The notes: generated by a model not told the origin, from the letters alone. A stretch of 64,000 bases of DNA from Streptomyces sp. ML-6 (GCF_030116705.1 NZ_JAOTIK010000002.1:682001-746000), one strand, 5' to 3'. Positions 37,701 through 43,928 are shown, counted from the stretch's first letter. Translations and numbers: made by a program.

Positions 37701-40700
37701 CTGCGCCCTTCGAGCTTTCCGCGTTTTCCGCACTGGTGGTTCCCACCTGCGCGGTGGTGGCCGTGGGGGGCACGGCCAGCGGCGACGGCTCGGCATGGCG
37801 GCGCCAGTTCCCGTAGCTCTCCAACTCCAGGGAGATCTCCCGGTGGCCGCCGTCCAGGGTCGGCAGGACGAACGCCCGGCGGTTCAGCAGGGTGTGCGGA
37901 CTCTGGGTGAGCACGAGCTTCAGCTCGTCGAGCGCGTCGGGCCGCAGACGCAGGTTCGTCGCGATGGACTCGACCAGCCCGTCGACCCCCCTGAGGGTGA
38001 TCTTCCCGTGGCCGTGGCCATGGCCGTGCAACGACCTGGGCAGCATCGCGTTGTCGTCGAACGTGATGAACTTGTCGGCCGGCTGCTGGGGCAGCGGCGG
38101 CACGTCGGATTCCAGCAGCGGATCGGCGAAGGACGGCTTCACCACCGGCTCGCCCGGATTCTCCATCCGGCGGAACACCTCGTCACGGAGCTGCTCATCC
38201 CGGCGGAACACCTCGTCGCGGAGCTGCTCATCGGGCACCAGGTTCGGCTGGTCGAGGCGGGCCTGGTAGGCCGGGGAGGCCCGGTAGGCGCGGTACATCC
38301 GCTGCTCGTACTCGTCCGCGGAGAGCGCACCGAGTGCCTTGTCGCGGGCCGTCTGCGGGGACGTCGCAGCGTCCTGCTCGCTCCCGCCCGGCGTACGGTC
38401 TCCGCCGGGGCCCCCGGGCGGTTCGTCGTTCCGTCGCCGGGAACGGTGGGAGTCGTGGGGGAGGGAATTCCCGGCGTTGGAGTCGTCGGTCTTCCCGGGC
38501 GCGGTTTCGGAGCGGGTGTCGCCTTCCGGGTCGGTTTCGGGGCGGGTGTTGTGTTCCTGGTGGGTCTCGGGGCGGGTGTTGTGTTCCGGGTCGGCCTCAG
38601 GGCGAGGTTCCTGCTTCTGGTGGGTCCCGGAGTGGTTTTCCTGCTCGCTGTCGGTCCTGGACCGCACTTCGGTCTCGGACGTCGTGTCCGTCTCGTCCCC
38701 GGACTGCGTGCGTATGCGCCGGGTGTTCGGCGACGGCAGGTCCTCCCGGTCCTGCGAGCGGGTGCCGTCCTTGTCCGTCCCCCCGGACTCCCGGGTCCTC
38801 TCCTGCCGGCGCAGGGGTTCCATCTGCTCGCCCGGCGTTGTCGGGCGCTGCTCGTCCCCGTTCGAGCCGGCACGCCGACGGGGCTCTCCCGACGTGCTCG
38901 GGCTGTTCGTGGGGTCGGTGTCCGGCCGGGGGGCCGGGGGCCGGTTGGTTTCGGCGTTCCCCCGGCCCGATCCGTCGGGCAGGTCCATGTTCTGGACACG
39001 CGTGTTGTTCCCCGGCGCGGAGCCGTCCCCCAGGGGGGACTCGGGCGTGTCGTCCGGGCGGAACGGGGAACGGTCGGACGAATCGGGGGAGCCGGGGGAG
39101 TCGGAGGGCTTCAGGTCCCGCAGGCGCTCCACGAGCGTGCGGGCGTCACGGGCCGCCTGCTCGCGCACCGCTTCGGGCAGCTTGTCGAGCGAGCGGTCGA
39201 TGCGCTGGTCGAGGTTCCGCAGCCGGTCCGGGGAGCGGAGCTCGTGCTCCAGGCTCTCCCGGCCCTCGTGCCGCAGTCGTGCCGTCTCGGCGTCGTAGTC
39301 GTCGAGGACCCGGTCGACGGCGCGGGGGTCGCCCGCCGCCTCGTCCAGCCGGGCCTGCCACGTGGCCTGCTGTTCGGGGGTGCGCTCCGCTCCCGTGGGG
39401 CCGCCGTCGGCCAGTGTCCTCAGCCGGCGGTCGCGCTCCAGCGCCTCCATCCGGTCGAGCTGCGCCCGCTCGACCGCCTCCCGCGCGGCCGGGTCCTCGG
39501 CCTCCGCGCGCCGGGTCTCCCACTGCTGCCGCTCCTCGCGCGACAGTCTCGGGGCATCCGTTCCTTCGCTCAGCCGGTCGAGCCGCTCCTCCAGCCACCG
39601 GTCGTTCTCGTACCTGGCACCTTCCGGCACGTCCTCGTCCGGGCGCGTCGTGGGCCGGTCCGCCGGGTCCTGGGCGAAGTCGCCCGCGCGCAGGGCGTCC
39701 AACCTCTCCTGGAAACCGGCCAGTTCGGCCTCGGAGCGGAGAGTGTCCAAGCGGCGCTCGTACTGCGCGTCGAGGTCGTCGCCCCGGCCCTGCCCCTCGA
39801 ACCTCCTCTTCCAGGAGGCCAGTTCGGCCTCGGAGGCACCCAGCTCCCGCAGGTCCGAGAGCCGCCGCGACGTCTCCAGCTCCGCCCGGTACTCGGACTG
39901 CACCCTGTGGAGGTCCTCGGGGGTCTCGGCCTGCGAGCGTCGCTCCTCCCACTCCCGGATGCGCTCGCGGTCCATGCCCGCTGCCTCGGCCTCGGCCCGC
40001 GCGGTGTCGTCCAGCCGCTGCTGGAGCGCCTCGGGGGAGTGGTCGCCGAGGGCCTCCAGCTCCGTCCTGAGGGTGCCGAGGCGGTTCTCGAACTCGTCCA
40101 GCAGTTGGGTCGTCCGGTGGCGGTCGTTGGTGAGGGCCGACTGTTCGATGTCGAGGGCGTGCCGCAGCCATTCCGTCCGGCGCATGCCCAACTGCGCGGC
40201 CCGTGCCTCGTACCCGCCGTCCACATGGGAACGGAAATGCCGCAGGCGCTCGCCGAGGCCGTGCACGGCGACGAGGTCGTCGAGTTCCCGAAGTTTCCTG
40301 GCCGCCTCGGAGTGCCTGCCCGCCCGGAGGTCGGACCGGATGCCCTCGTCCAGCCTCTGCCGTACGTCACTGTCGACATCCACGCGGCGGGCATCGGCCA
40401 GCAGGGAGTCGAGCTCGCGCCGCACCTCCGCGTCCAGCCTGCGCCGCTCGGCGGCCGGAACGGTGTCGGGAACGGCCGGCAGCTGTTCGTCCAGCCGGGT
40501 CGCCGGGCCGTCGGAGACGCTGCCCAGTTCTTCGAGCCGGGTGATCAGCGCGTCGACATCGGAGTCGAAGCCGTCGGGGAAGGGCAGGGGGTCGTCCGGG
40601 GTCTCGGTGCGCATCGGCCCCGACGGGTCGTCGCTGCCGCTCTCATCCGCGCCGTTCTTGTCCGCACCGCTCTTGTCCGTGCCCCTACCGTTGTCGCCGC

Positions 40701-43098
40701 CGCCGTCGCTCTCGACCCTGGGCGTACCGTGCTGGCTCCCGCCCTCGGAGCCCGATCCTGAGCCCGAGCCGGGGGCGGTGAGGGGAACGTCCGGGAACAC
40801 GAGGTCCGGTGTGTTCTCCGGGCCGGGCAGGGCGCCGGGCCCGTGCTGCGGGACGTCCGGGAACACCAGGTCGTCCCCGTCGGACTCCGGACCGTCGGGC
40901 TTCGACCCGTCGGGCTCCGATCCGTCGGACTTCGACCCGTCGGACTTCGACGTGCCGGCGGCCTCGTCCTGCAGGGCGAGGCGGTACTGCTCGCGGAGCA
41001 TGTCGACACGCGCGGGCCTACCCGACCCACTCGGGCCGTTTCCGTCCGTCAACCGCTCGAACCGTGCCGCCAGTTCGGCGTCCTGGTCGGTGTCCGGCGT
41101 GTCCTGCCGGTCCTTCAGGCGGTTCAGCCGGTTCTGGAGTTGTTCGAAGTCGTCTCCACCCCGGCGCCCGGGCCCGGAGTCGTCGGAGCGGGTGGCGGAC
41201 GGCCCCGCCGAGTCGTCACCGGACGGGCTCGGGAGGTCGTGCCGCGGCACCTCGGGCAGGTCCGCGAGGAGCCCGGCCACGTCCGGCGGAGGGTTGTTTC
41301 CGGGGAGTGGGGTGTCGGGTACGTCGGGCAGGTCCGCGAGGAGGTTGTTCACGTCCGGCGGGGTGTTTCCGGGCAGGGGGGTATCAGGGACATCGGGCAG
41401 GTCCGCCAGGAGGTTGTTCACGTCCGTGACCGTGTCCGGGGAGAGCGGCGCCGGGACGTCGTCCGGGAGGCTGTTGAGGAGCAGATCCACCTCCGACACC
41501 ATGTCCGGCGGAACGGGCGTCTCGGAGACGTCGGGGACGAGGGGCGGGACCGACGGGCCGGAGGCCGTGTCGCCGGAGATGGTGTCGCCGGAGGTCGTGC
41601 CCGGGGTGTCACCGGTCGAATGGCGCTGGTCGGACCCGAACGAGGTAGTCCCGCTGTCCGAACTGGTGGCGAACGAGGGGGCGGACGCGTCGGACGAGTG
41701 GTGCGGCACGCCTGTGTCGTTGCCGCGCGGGAACGGCGTACCACCGTCCGAGGCGGCCTCGTCGCCGTCCCGGAGGAAACGGGTGTCCGGCCCGGACTCC
41801 GTGACCGGCCTCGTCGAGGGCTTGCTGTCGGTGTTGGTACCGGCGTCGGCGTCGGCGTCGGCATTGGTGCGGGTGTTGGTTCTGGTGCCGGCGTCGGTGC
41901 TGGTGTCGGTATCGGCCTTCGCACCGGAGCCGTCGCGCACCGTCCCGGAACCTTCGCGCACCGTCCCGGAGCCGTCGCGGACCGTGGCGCCCGACTCGGT
42001 GCTCGGCCGGGGCGTGGCGGTCGGTGCGGACGGCGAGTCGGACGAGAAGACCGGGGGCCGCGGCGGCGGAGTGGCCGCCGGGCCCGAGCCCTGCATCGAC
42101 TGGTGCAAGGTCTGGAAGCCATGGCCGAGGCCCCGGCCCATGAGGCCGCCCGCAGCACCGGCGGCGGCCGTCCAGCCGCTGACCTTGAACGTGTGGTCGG
42201 GGCCGAAGATCAGGTTGTACATGCCCTCGGTGACCACGGCGTGCGCCGTATCACCCGCGAGCCCGCCGATGAGGTTGCCGATCCGGTAGCCCAGGTTCCC
42301 CTCGATGTTCTTGCTGATGGTCTGGACGAGGGAACCCGGCAGATCGTGCGAGAGGGCCCGGACGCCGGACTCGCCCAGGTGCTTCGCGTAGGGCTTGAGC
42401 GCGTCGTCCAGCGAATGGGTCAGCCCCTGCCAGTCGGCCTTGCCGCCCCAGTTCTTGACCAGGGCCTCCCCGTATTCGCGGCCCAGGTTGCGGGCGGTCT
42501 CGTTGCCGAGGGAACCGCCGAGGTTCTTCTCGAAGGCGTTCGCGAAGTCCTTGACGACCTCTCTGCCGACTGCGCCCGCCGCCGCTCCCCTGGCGCCGTC
42601 CGCGCCCACGTGGTTGAGGGAATCGCTGGTCCTGCCGAGGATGTTGCCCAGGTTCTCGCCGAGCTCGCGGGCGGATCCCTCGGAGATCGTCCGGCCCGCG
42701 GCCCCCGTCCCGGCCCCGGCCTTTCCGCCCGCACCGGCCACGCCCTCACCGGCACCGGCAGCCCCGCTGCCGATCCCCGTTCCCGCCGCGCCCGCGCCCT
42801 TCCCGGCACCGCCCCCGACCCCGGCCGTGCCCTTCCCGGCCCCCGAGCCTGCGGCGCCCGCGCCCTTTCCGGCGCCGCCTCCTGCCGCGCCCGCCCCTTG
42901 CCCGCACCGCCCCCTGCGGCGCCCGCGCCCTTCCGGCGCCGCCTCCCGCGGCGCCCGCGCCCTTTCCGGCCCCGCCTCCCGCGGCGCCCGCGGCCTTGCC
43001 CGCACCGCCGCCCGCCGCGCCCGCACCCGCGCCGCCGGCCCCCTTGCCGAGCCCTCCTGCCGCACCCTTCCCAAGGCCGCCCGCGGCACCCTTGGCAC
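25708..43098 (-). CDS. giant T7SS-associated multi-glycosyltransferase toxin, main reading frame
   Basis: This frame carries the bulk of a protein of ~6060 aa whose N-terminus is in another frame (see 42746-43894). It is meaningful only below ~42900; upstream it is a shadow. In order: Gly/Ala repeats; a helical region (SARELGENLGNILGR to HGFQTLHQSMQ); Pro/Thr/Asp-rich repeats; a long charged coiled region (39100-41100); and beta-rich repeated modules (32900-37900). Then come an OTU-like region (31300-31900) and GT1, His/Cys domain 1, GT2, His/Cys domain 2 and GT3. All three GT domains keep the FVWxGG entry and the DVD metal site. The size, the Cys domain and the ESX neighbourhood fit the 'lonely Cys' giant proteins of streptomycetes; GT44-type domains imply a toxin that glycosylates target proteins. 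It is last but one in the operon. Confidence 0.85.
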   Translation of the reverse strand: MPRVPRAALGRVRQEGSARGPAARVRARRAAVRARPRAPREAGPERARAPREAAPEGRGRRRGRCGQGAGAAGGGAGKGAGAAGSGAGKGTAGVGGGAGKGAGAAGTGIGSGAAGAGEGVAGAGGKAGAGTGAAGRTISEGSARELGENLGNILGRTSDSLNHVGADGARGAAAGAVGREVVKDFANAFEKNLGGSLGNETARNLGREYGEALVKNWGGKADWQGLTHSLDDALKPYAKHLGESGVRALSHDLPGSLVQTISKNIEGNLGYRIGNLIGGLAGDTAHAVVTEGMYNLIFGPDHTFKVSGWTAAAGAAGGLMGRGLGHGFQTLHQSMQGSGPAATPPPRPPVFSSDSPSAPTATPRPSTESGATVRDGSGTVREGSGTVRDGSGAKADTDTSTDAGTRTNTRTNADADADAGTNTDSKPSTRPVTESGPDTRFLRDGDEAASDGGTPFPRGNDTGVPHHSSDASAPSFATSSDSGTTSFGSDQRHSTGDTPGTTSGDTISGDTASGPSVPPLVPDVSETPVPPDMVSEVDLLLNSLPDDVPAPLSPDTVTDVNNLLADLPDVPDTPLPGNTPPDVNNLLADLPDVPDTPLPGNNPPPDVAGLLADLPEVPRHDLPSPSGDDSAGPSATRSDDSGPGRRGGDDFEQLQNRLNRLKDRQDTPDTDQDAELAARFERLTDGNGPSGSGRPARVDMLREQYRLALQDEAAGTSKSDGSKSDGSEPDGSKPDGPESDGDDLVFPDVPQHGPGALPGPENTPDLVFPDVPLTAPGSGSGSGSEGGSQHGTPRVESDGGGDNGRGTDKSGADKNGADESGSDDPSGPMRTETPDDPLPFPDGFDSDVDALITRLEELGSVSDGPATRLDEQLPAVPDTVPAAERRRLDAEVRRELDSLLADARRVDVDSDVRQRLDEGIRSDLRAGRHSEAARKLRELDDLVAVHGLGERLRHFRSHVDGGYEARAAQLGMRRTEWLRHALDIEQSALTNDRHRTTQLLDEFENRLGTLRTELEALGDHSPEALQQRLDDTARAEAEAAGMDRERIREWEERRSQAETPEDLHRVQSEYRAELETSRRLSDLRELGASEAELASWKRRFEGQGRGDDLDAQYERRLDTLRSEAELAGFQERLDALRAGDFAQDPADRPTTRPDEDVPEGARYENDRWLEERLDRLSEGTDAPRLSREERQQWETRRAEAEDPAAREAVERAQLDRMEALERDRRLRTLADGGPTGAERTPEQQATWQARLDEAAGDPRAVDRVLDDYDAETARLRHEGRESLEHELRSPDRLRNLDQRIDRSLDKLPEAVREQAARDARTLVERLRDLKPSDSPGSPDSSDRSPFRPDDTPESPLGDGSAPGNNTRVQNMDLPDGSGRGNAETNRPPAPRPDTDPTNSPSTSGEPRRRAGSNGDEQRPTTPGEQMEPLRRQERTRESGGTDKDGTRSQDREDLPSPNTRRIRTQSGDETDTTSETEVRSRTDSEQENHSGTHQKQEPRPEADPEHNTRPETHQEHNTRPETDPEGDTRSETAPGKTDDSNAGNSLPHDSHRSRRRNDEPPGGPGGDRTPGGSEQDAATSPQTARDKALGALSADEYEQRMYRAYRASPAYQARLDQPNLVPDEQLRDEVFRRDEQLRDEVFRRMENPGEPVVKPSFADPLLESDVPPLPQQPADKFITFDDNAMLPRSLHGHGHGHGKITLRGVDGLVESIATNLRLRPDALDELKLVLTQSPHTLLNRRAFVLPTLDGGHREISLELESYGNWRRHAEPSPLAVPPTATTAQVGTTSAENAESSKGAGTGESSKSAENTKSTDTEATKTKAKDDDAPVKVETEMRARPGATETKTLGTSRAFGLAIPLTAAPVPFTGFGSLAFNVRRMEASYTYSQESRAQSSVTAVGKAGSHLHVSDLHVTVESPHVWDKKGRELLADQQPTTPPRHYRIRDGVAWRVPDSVTDPAIPDRLPDKIGFAADDRPRLLAPLSVTTETRLLDWLLRNYPEAAPGTFLRRQLAELVGDESLRLMIAQSYGETVISAPLFADPKGRSLGSLEFRLTPVEATLLQASDKTEIKKADAQRLTATTEKRNTQGGGLALSLGPQVSPLQPVTALGIQLSGTAGASTQRAESSYSGNTAESVRTLNSRGHSGLYDIRFRIELRKQGGRWESPRQETAADQEVFLRATVQLPRAEARRLAGWDDGIAPVPDAEAPPAPAYLSPSDPATFGLHAVLELSATQPPESPTPIFLANELADRILAGLHRAHPGLVLPPLAEGRTIEGDRTIEGNRTYNNAVRNTHLLRQAVSRAVLGGSLDRLVSTGLRIQLEQLDNVLKRYVVVTLRARATNRRFRGTHHDLGLANNLLSTRRADSATTRTHGLTFGFDLGLTGIRSLGPADTGGYGGTASVGYRYTRQTAYGMTYGPTLTPDGGITSSGAQHLWAYDLSFTAEATSFSRPRQLLRTATGELLSTRWFVKEAPGSIDVLDTGGRTAQGDAPTAPASVTGHVILAVPASLSVAPSPLTAPGLVAPAPRPDTASVAFTPMTPAMAELLSSGKPVPPESWASHPLFEGLHQVQSVTRPEIVVDHLKQLLASVSHNSWVYRMDGTPASGALAEAFASGRNEADFSDAAQTGKHVSDLFGRTAVTDITASVSAWPAVRRPRVIAVVDSTDLALSAIGSGTSGAGHSVAHVRGHAVSGLLGFRAKHTDALQTAGTYGITATPYQSTRTATTALTFSTNPVHTVQYTGPMALVSADVAWHLAARSQPSGLLQRPMNLVRGRRPEGRIVEIPDGLLVWVPLAEARRAGLFDDGLAAPPPQPLYTAVPAAGHATLTVGRIDLVRAIGRFTDELRTVLPSHKDWLGPAHLLEDQLGNMARQMAALSPSGVRALQTGMENGGTSLRLVRNKVWSTRNARLTVTLERGGPTRGGLRHDVKPTITRPTTTAETVTEKLARGRDAGYRLAEAPTVGNNVVRNTGFTLDDKAGSTSSSALAHAVTDAVSAQVAFEGPVVSGRAAFRVTFALELSGKPPVSRTYDVGDTEVVLPLSLARPQEVPAPVTDPPPPARPRLLPRRTDGTVALREAYTAGKNLFATGPEHVVVTTVGGITALREAGAYAVDRAVSGSRSTTDTATAIPGNAENPYVGKSPLTRPGTAAGEVLNGGINSDVLSAYFPQMVRDSLTVTLHDTTSEIGGTDADLKISVGVDLSGTVLLAVDPGAGISGSRRTMENDTYTGDTTDTHTPALTLGPGFQTQPMVQSTGTMPGWTDSDASGGAADRRTSALNTLKPFAGGAVLVRAPLHVWQTATATRRIKDMPVVSTVLAAVSPSGAASRHPVTVEHTVQDGVTMWVSFDVAREHGLLPAEVEAAAKIVKEQTKKYTEAATLVETAERRLRALGDEVATLHEELRQLSPAERPAEAPAEDSSERPAEAPAEGPTERPAEDPAPVAAAKQRLAAALVRYAEAHQDLANHRRDLAAAERRLAGAAGAAWRAVDHYTISGPRPTGTPPVPWSEDTGAAPATEQTPVTVPGYPSPTEAFTEPLVLVERKEVLDRTASWLDGSRPLAEVAPVRWEQIKAAGAAQRLRAADAAYRSALEAARAARQTIKEAKAQERRAEKARAGEEARARLDRARDTQRTTQPVYDRAIEQLPAAHREIALALANFEAATASAAQVFGPRAPGQEFTPWHPEPEPEGHVRPSDATSRPEPYTVHREDAEGRTVALKDPDGRVLELVEPPSSTPPSLDIGTSFHRALLDAVERARPGLLTELALRRPHGKGLPGADVVRLKQRLAEQLRADREELAAFLAIDPQERFTAQELADARVTLSEHEEVEYVDGRYRLPQAVAARLTPVQRLDLALVALLRPAGEQIGHRKDAGWNHGAGDLTALLAARVLGIPVTVVQEDLNHQTFDATGPTTAGPATAGETRPPGVVLHLADNLYRAAVAAVAVDATEATDATDATEATEATEATEATEATEANDPLLNADTDAGTDLGTDADASSSAQHAGASSAQHADATRSEIVESPPVPTTTAPAAPTHFVGSGSGPLTAIPKEINFVWMGGPLEEAARANIRNWVQKAQEADWKISVWTNSAGGRSNEGFLKDLVASAPDTVRHRPTKSLFAPEKGPTGERIPPHATALYRAAKKLNSFAMASDVARYALLHKHGGVYLDVDLGPGTVVLPPDGLLLPKGDDTLPMLGPLLRDASGVRRTLGLDEEAPITGRVREAAVAAYEKGDFGNQFLAAHPGSSFMRRVLHALPDPDNQDQYARAILEMAMKEKNVGEKSGPLFIWKQLVEHTRPPQAVGGPRGFSAPGHTRFRVQLSDWENWTGLEWVTPESENQETPPAKSAPSARSTLIRRMSTALGNLTQRSGGTRTRPTVLPTNETGSGGLRMSSEPPARTTQSLGELVGSDGRKVSYEKVRENLRTIRDASGSVVGYASHSDTDWAPREGFYAKYRADELSSTSYRKTDNGKFVPLTDRTAPPPESPWRTGTSSTSPGQRQPEPLFFDAHGSRNGVKLHIRGELPLEVDGAQFAHFMETLRDPAQPPAPVVVVACNTASIRSTDGGSFLTDAARAMPGRRWYAPDVAVGHVASRSGTGGHVDTGVFALLPVPETQRPGRWMAAGGSTPNAPNTSTASNTSTGPSTSTAPSTSTAPTDLTALDTPAPAPAPTDSRHRTGPLLLNSPSGTQSSATPGGLTLGGGTENQQPIPKSLHFVWLGGEMTRAARTNLRDWAAKADEAGWEMKLWTDKEGAKNNQAFLAELARTRQVKNPSVDQLFEKNWHDLSFKDPLAKARNLYKMGQEYRSYAMASDVARYTILREQGGVYMDVDLAPGRLDLPQGGVQMSHGDVLPMLGPLLRDEESVRKRLGPATPNTTQSSTAEPLTVPVTEPLTITEEQAPALLTPENIRDAAVHCYETGEYGNQFIAAHPQNPFLNYLLDNLVSKKGLVDQYEKDLGKKRGKEYADLLWEARKKEMRERNVAGITGPGFIDKMMNSYGMGRNPSQQEGTQRGAARFKPTEAVRNTWIDLEWVTAESANQETASLNVPDEPVSQSVGRSGALRERLGRLTGTLRRNPTGHETGSSSSFFSGTQKFFSNGRTTSPLAEDGLSAPSSPLSWPSDGPPPLSTSAHATPDAVLTGKDGRQISYGRVYEGLQVIRGADGRTLGYASHNPQDWGPRKDFYATYRQDGTVFTHHRAVGDGTYVLDTDEGPATGKVPWQADAQSQKAKEQGSKKPVGPLFFDAHGSEDGVELHLVGDKPLVVDGARFARFMETLRDPAQPPAPVVLVACNTASPRPTDGGSFLTDAARAVPGRRWYAPDVAVGHAKPTTVTDAGSGALGLLSDPVTGRRGRWVTAGEDIEDMTPTPDRSDQEDQPSTSVPASTSTYSDMIFEALNVVPPTSTQDTTEQTASPDPTTNTPETDQQPQESRQTQQQTDQQAGQQTEPEPVSLDIAFRNNDGTEQILHAGDKAEVQAYLFTAIDRHDMDAVDLLFSRLADSGLPPSHLKDLRSLAEPLLTGIPAPPEIPRELHFVWIGGDIPPAALTNIADWTAKAKQAGWRTNLWTDGNTALSLTSKAKIRITPGLVRRTIEGVIDERLASTYSTASKGKAYPFASDLARYSILRTHGGVYADVDLGPGTVDLEPNVPKLRRNDLPVFGPLIRDHRSLGGTLADAARASDMPLAQLLEEPLATQISIAREHLLHTGGYGNHFIAAQRDSVFIDALIKKVHENIRQKGLFEADEMLMSGPAASGPFPLLQVLESHLSREFGVRNLQPGEFELFQRAGGHLQRAIAWLTAESENQAYEK
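25711..26565 (-). other. GT3: C-terminal TcdA/TcdB-like glycosyltransferase domain
   Basis: It opens with IPRELHFVWIGGDIPPAAL and has the nucleotide-sugar core FASDLARYSILRTHGGVYADVDLG; the metal-binding DVD is at 26227-26235. It ends the protein at WLTAESENQAYEK. The order FVWxGG, then ASDxARxxIL-GGVYxDVDxxPG, is the hallmark of family GT44 (clostridial large toxins), which glycosylate small GTPases. The actual target here is unknown. Confidence 0.8.
27055..27720 (-). other. His/Cys caspase-like ('lonely Cys'-type) domain 2
   Basis: It begins LTGKDGRQISYGRVYEGLQ. It has FDAHGS (His codon at 27394-27396) and, ~45 residues later, VVLVACNTAS (Cys codon at 27259-27261), then GGSFLTDAARA and a conserved RRWYAPDVAVGH. 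A His-Gly followed by a hydrophobic strand ending Ala-Cys is the dyad layout of clan CD cysteine proteases, the clan of the clostridial-toxin autoprotease. It is about 73% identical by eye to domain 1 over the core. Confidence 0.65.
28020..29010 (-). other. GT2: middle TcdA/TcdB-like glycosyltransferase domain
   Basis: It opens IPKSLHFVWLGGEMTRAARTN. The core MASDVARYTILREQGGVYMDVDLAPG has its DVD at 28639-28647. It ends at LEWVTAESANQ. An insertion of Lys/Glu-rich sequence (DQYEKDLGKKRGKEYADLL) distinguishes it from GT1. It appears catalytically intact. Confidence 0.8.
29160..29240 (-). repeat. 18-bp tandem repeat encoding a Ser/Thr linker
   Basis: Units of ggtgcggtcgaggtgctc, with two- to three-base variants, encode repeated (N/P)TSTA(P/S) between His/Cys domain 1 and GT2, an interdomain linker likely to be length-variable. 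Confidence 0.6.
29235..29925 (-). other. His/Cys caspase-like ('lonely Cys'-type) domain 1
   Basis: It begins LVGSDGRKVSYEKVRENL. It has FDAHGS (His codon at 29599-29601), VVVVACNTAS (Cys codon at 29464-29466), GGSFLTDAARA and RRWYAPDVAVGH. It is placed directly after GT1, as the autoprotease follows the glycosyltransferase in clostridial glucosylating toxins. Activity is inferred from the dyad only. Confidence 0.65.
30105..30990 (-). other. GT1: first TcdA/TcdB-like glycosyltransferase domain
   Basis: It opens IPKEINFVWMGGPLEEAARAN. The core MASDVARYALLHKHGGVYLDVDLG has its DVD at 30613-30621. It ends at LEWVTPESENQ. It is separated from the OTU-like region by the Glu-Ala-Thr tandem repeat and a Pro/Thr linker. 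Confidence 0.8.
31193..31284 (-). repeat. 9-bp tandem repeat encoding Glu/Asp-Ala-Thr units
   Basis: Ten copies of a 9-mer (ggtggcctc/ggtggcgtc) encode (E/D)AT repeated in frame just before GT1 of the giant toxin. Unit length is a multiple of three, so copy-number change alters the linker without breaking the frame. Confidence 0.75.
38160..38245 (-). repeat. 33-bp direct duplication in the giant gene
   Basis: An 11-codon unit, DEQLRDEVFRR, is repeated back to back with a single-base difference. It looks like a recent slip duplication inside a helical segment. Confidence 0.6.
41265..41510 (-). repeat. ~60-bp repeats encoding Leu/Pro-rich 20-mers
   Basis: About four tandem units of the form DVNNLLADLPDVPDTPLPGN occur in the giant protein, the middle two nearly identical in DNA. 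The repeated LLADLP helices separated by Pro turns look like a flexible spacer. Confidence 0.65.
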
Positions 43099-43110
43099 CT
43101 GCGCCCCCCG
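42700..43110 (-). repeat. Gly/Ala-rich (GKGAGAAGGGAG)n repeat with frame changes
   Basis: The repeat of about 30-36 bp (gcgcccgcgccctttccggcgccgcctcc-like on the plus strand) encodes GKGAGAAGGGAG. Copies match the protein pattern in three different frames: frame of 43894 down to ~42932, a second frame to ~42894, then the main giant frame. The switches coincide with ccctt in place of cccttt at ~42931 and cccc in place of ccccc at ~42896. Confidence 0.8.
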
Positions 43111-43894
43111 CGATGCCCTTGCCGCCCCCGCCCAGCCCCTTGGCCAGTACGTTCCCGGCGTCGTTGCCGAGGATCTTGCCGAGCCCCTTGCCGCCCAGGT
43201 TGCCGAGGAGCTTGCCGAACACGCCGCCGATCAGCGTGAACGGGCCGCCCAGCACACCGCCGATGGCACCGAACTTCGCCGCGTTCCCGGTGAAGTCCTT
43301 GTTCCACTCCGTGCGGTCGCCGCGACCGATCTGGGTGAGCTGGAGGATGGCGTCGAGCAGCAGACCGCCGACGATGCCGGTGATGGTCTGCATGATGATC
43401 TGGGTCACCAGGAGCTTCAGGATCAGCAGCGCCATGGCGCGGAACGCGCCGATCGCCGCCGCCGCCCAGATCTCGGACAGCCCGGCCGTCACCGGCATCA
43501 GGGCCTGTGCCAGGGCGATCTGGACGACGAGCAGGGCCAGTTGGCCGAAGATCGCCCACTTGGTGTACTCGATGTCGGCAGCCGTCTTGTGGGCGTTCTT
43601 CGACAGCTTGAGGGCGTCCTCGTAGGCCCGTTCGAGGATGCTCTGGTTGCCGTTCGTGGCCTGGACGAACTGACGGGCGTACGCCACGAACCGGGTCGCC
43701 GTCTCGCCCTCGAAGTCCTCGTCCACCCGGGTGACGACCTGGCGGAGAAGATCCTCGACCTCGCGGAACTTCTCCGCCATCTGACGGTACTCGTCGCTGA
43801 CCACCCGCAGCATGTCCTCGTTCGCCTGCGGGAAGGGCATGCCTGTCAGGGTCTTGAGGAGGGTCGCCCACCCCTCGGGAACCTCGATCGCCAT
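42746..43894 (-). CDS. N-terminal part of the giant toxin (ESX-type leader domain)
   Basis: The ATG at 43894 begins a 382-codon frame; its true coding part is about 43894-42932 (~321 aa). Residues 1-110 are helical (EVPEGWATLLKTLTG to SKNAHKTAADIEYTKW) like WXG100-type or CpnT N-terminal domains that target giant toxins to type VII secretion. Hydrophobic helices follow (AIFGQLALLVVQIALAQALMPV and MALLILKLLVTQIIMQTITGIVGGLLLDAI), then a Gly/Lys-rich stretch. In the Gly/Ala repeat the frame turns into Arg-rich shadow and the main frame takes over, so this and 25708-43098 should be one gene of ~6062 codons. It starts 34 nt after the 103-aa gene. Confidence 0.8.
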   Translation of the reverse strand: MAIEVPEGWATLLKTLTGMPFPQANEDMLRVVSDEYRQMAEKFREVEDLLRQVVTRVDEDFEGETATRFVAYARQFVQATNGNQSILERAYEDALKLSKNAHKTAADIEYTKWAIFGQLALLVVQIALAQALMPVTAGLSEIWAAAAIGAFRAMALLILKLLVTQIIMQTITGIVGGLLLDAILQLTQIGRGDRTEWNKDFTGNAAKFGAIGGVLGGPFTLIGGVFGKLLGNLGGKGLGKILGNDAGNVLAKGLGGGGKGIAGGAGAKGAAGGLGKGAAGGLGKGAGGAGAGAAGGGAGKAAGAAGGGAGKGAGAAGGGAGRARAPQGAVRARGGRGRRRRRKGRGRRRLGGREGHGRGRGRCREGRGRGGNGDRQRGCRCR

Positions 43895-43928
43895 CGTTGT
43901 GCTGCCGCGTCTTCGGAGTTCGGCCGGC

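Noticed and set aside
32914..40761. A 2615-codon open frame on the plus strand inside the giant gene
   Set aside because: It is the antisense shadow of the GC-rich toxin gene: composition is Arg/Gly/Pro/Ala-biased, no domain is recognisable, and the minus strand carries clear domains. Other long plus-strand frames (25705-29211, 29329-32895, 40843-43239) are rejected for the same reason.
42746..43098. Two overlapping independent toxin genes or programmed frameshifting
   Set aside because: No separate start signal or slippery heptamer with stem-loop is evident, and the two needed shifts both fall at homopolymers shortened by one base, so a single gene with indels is simpler.
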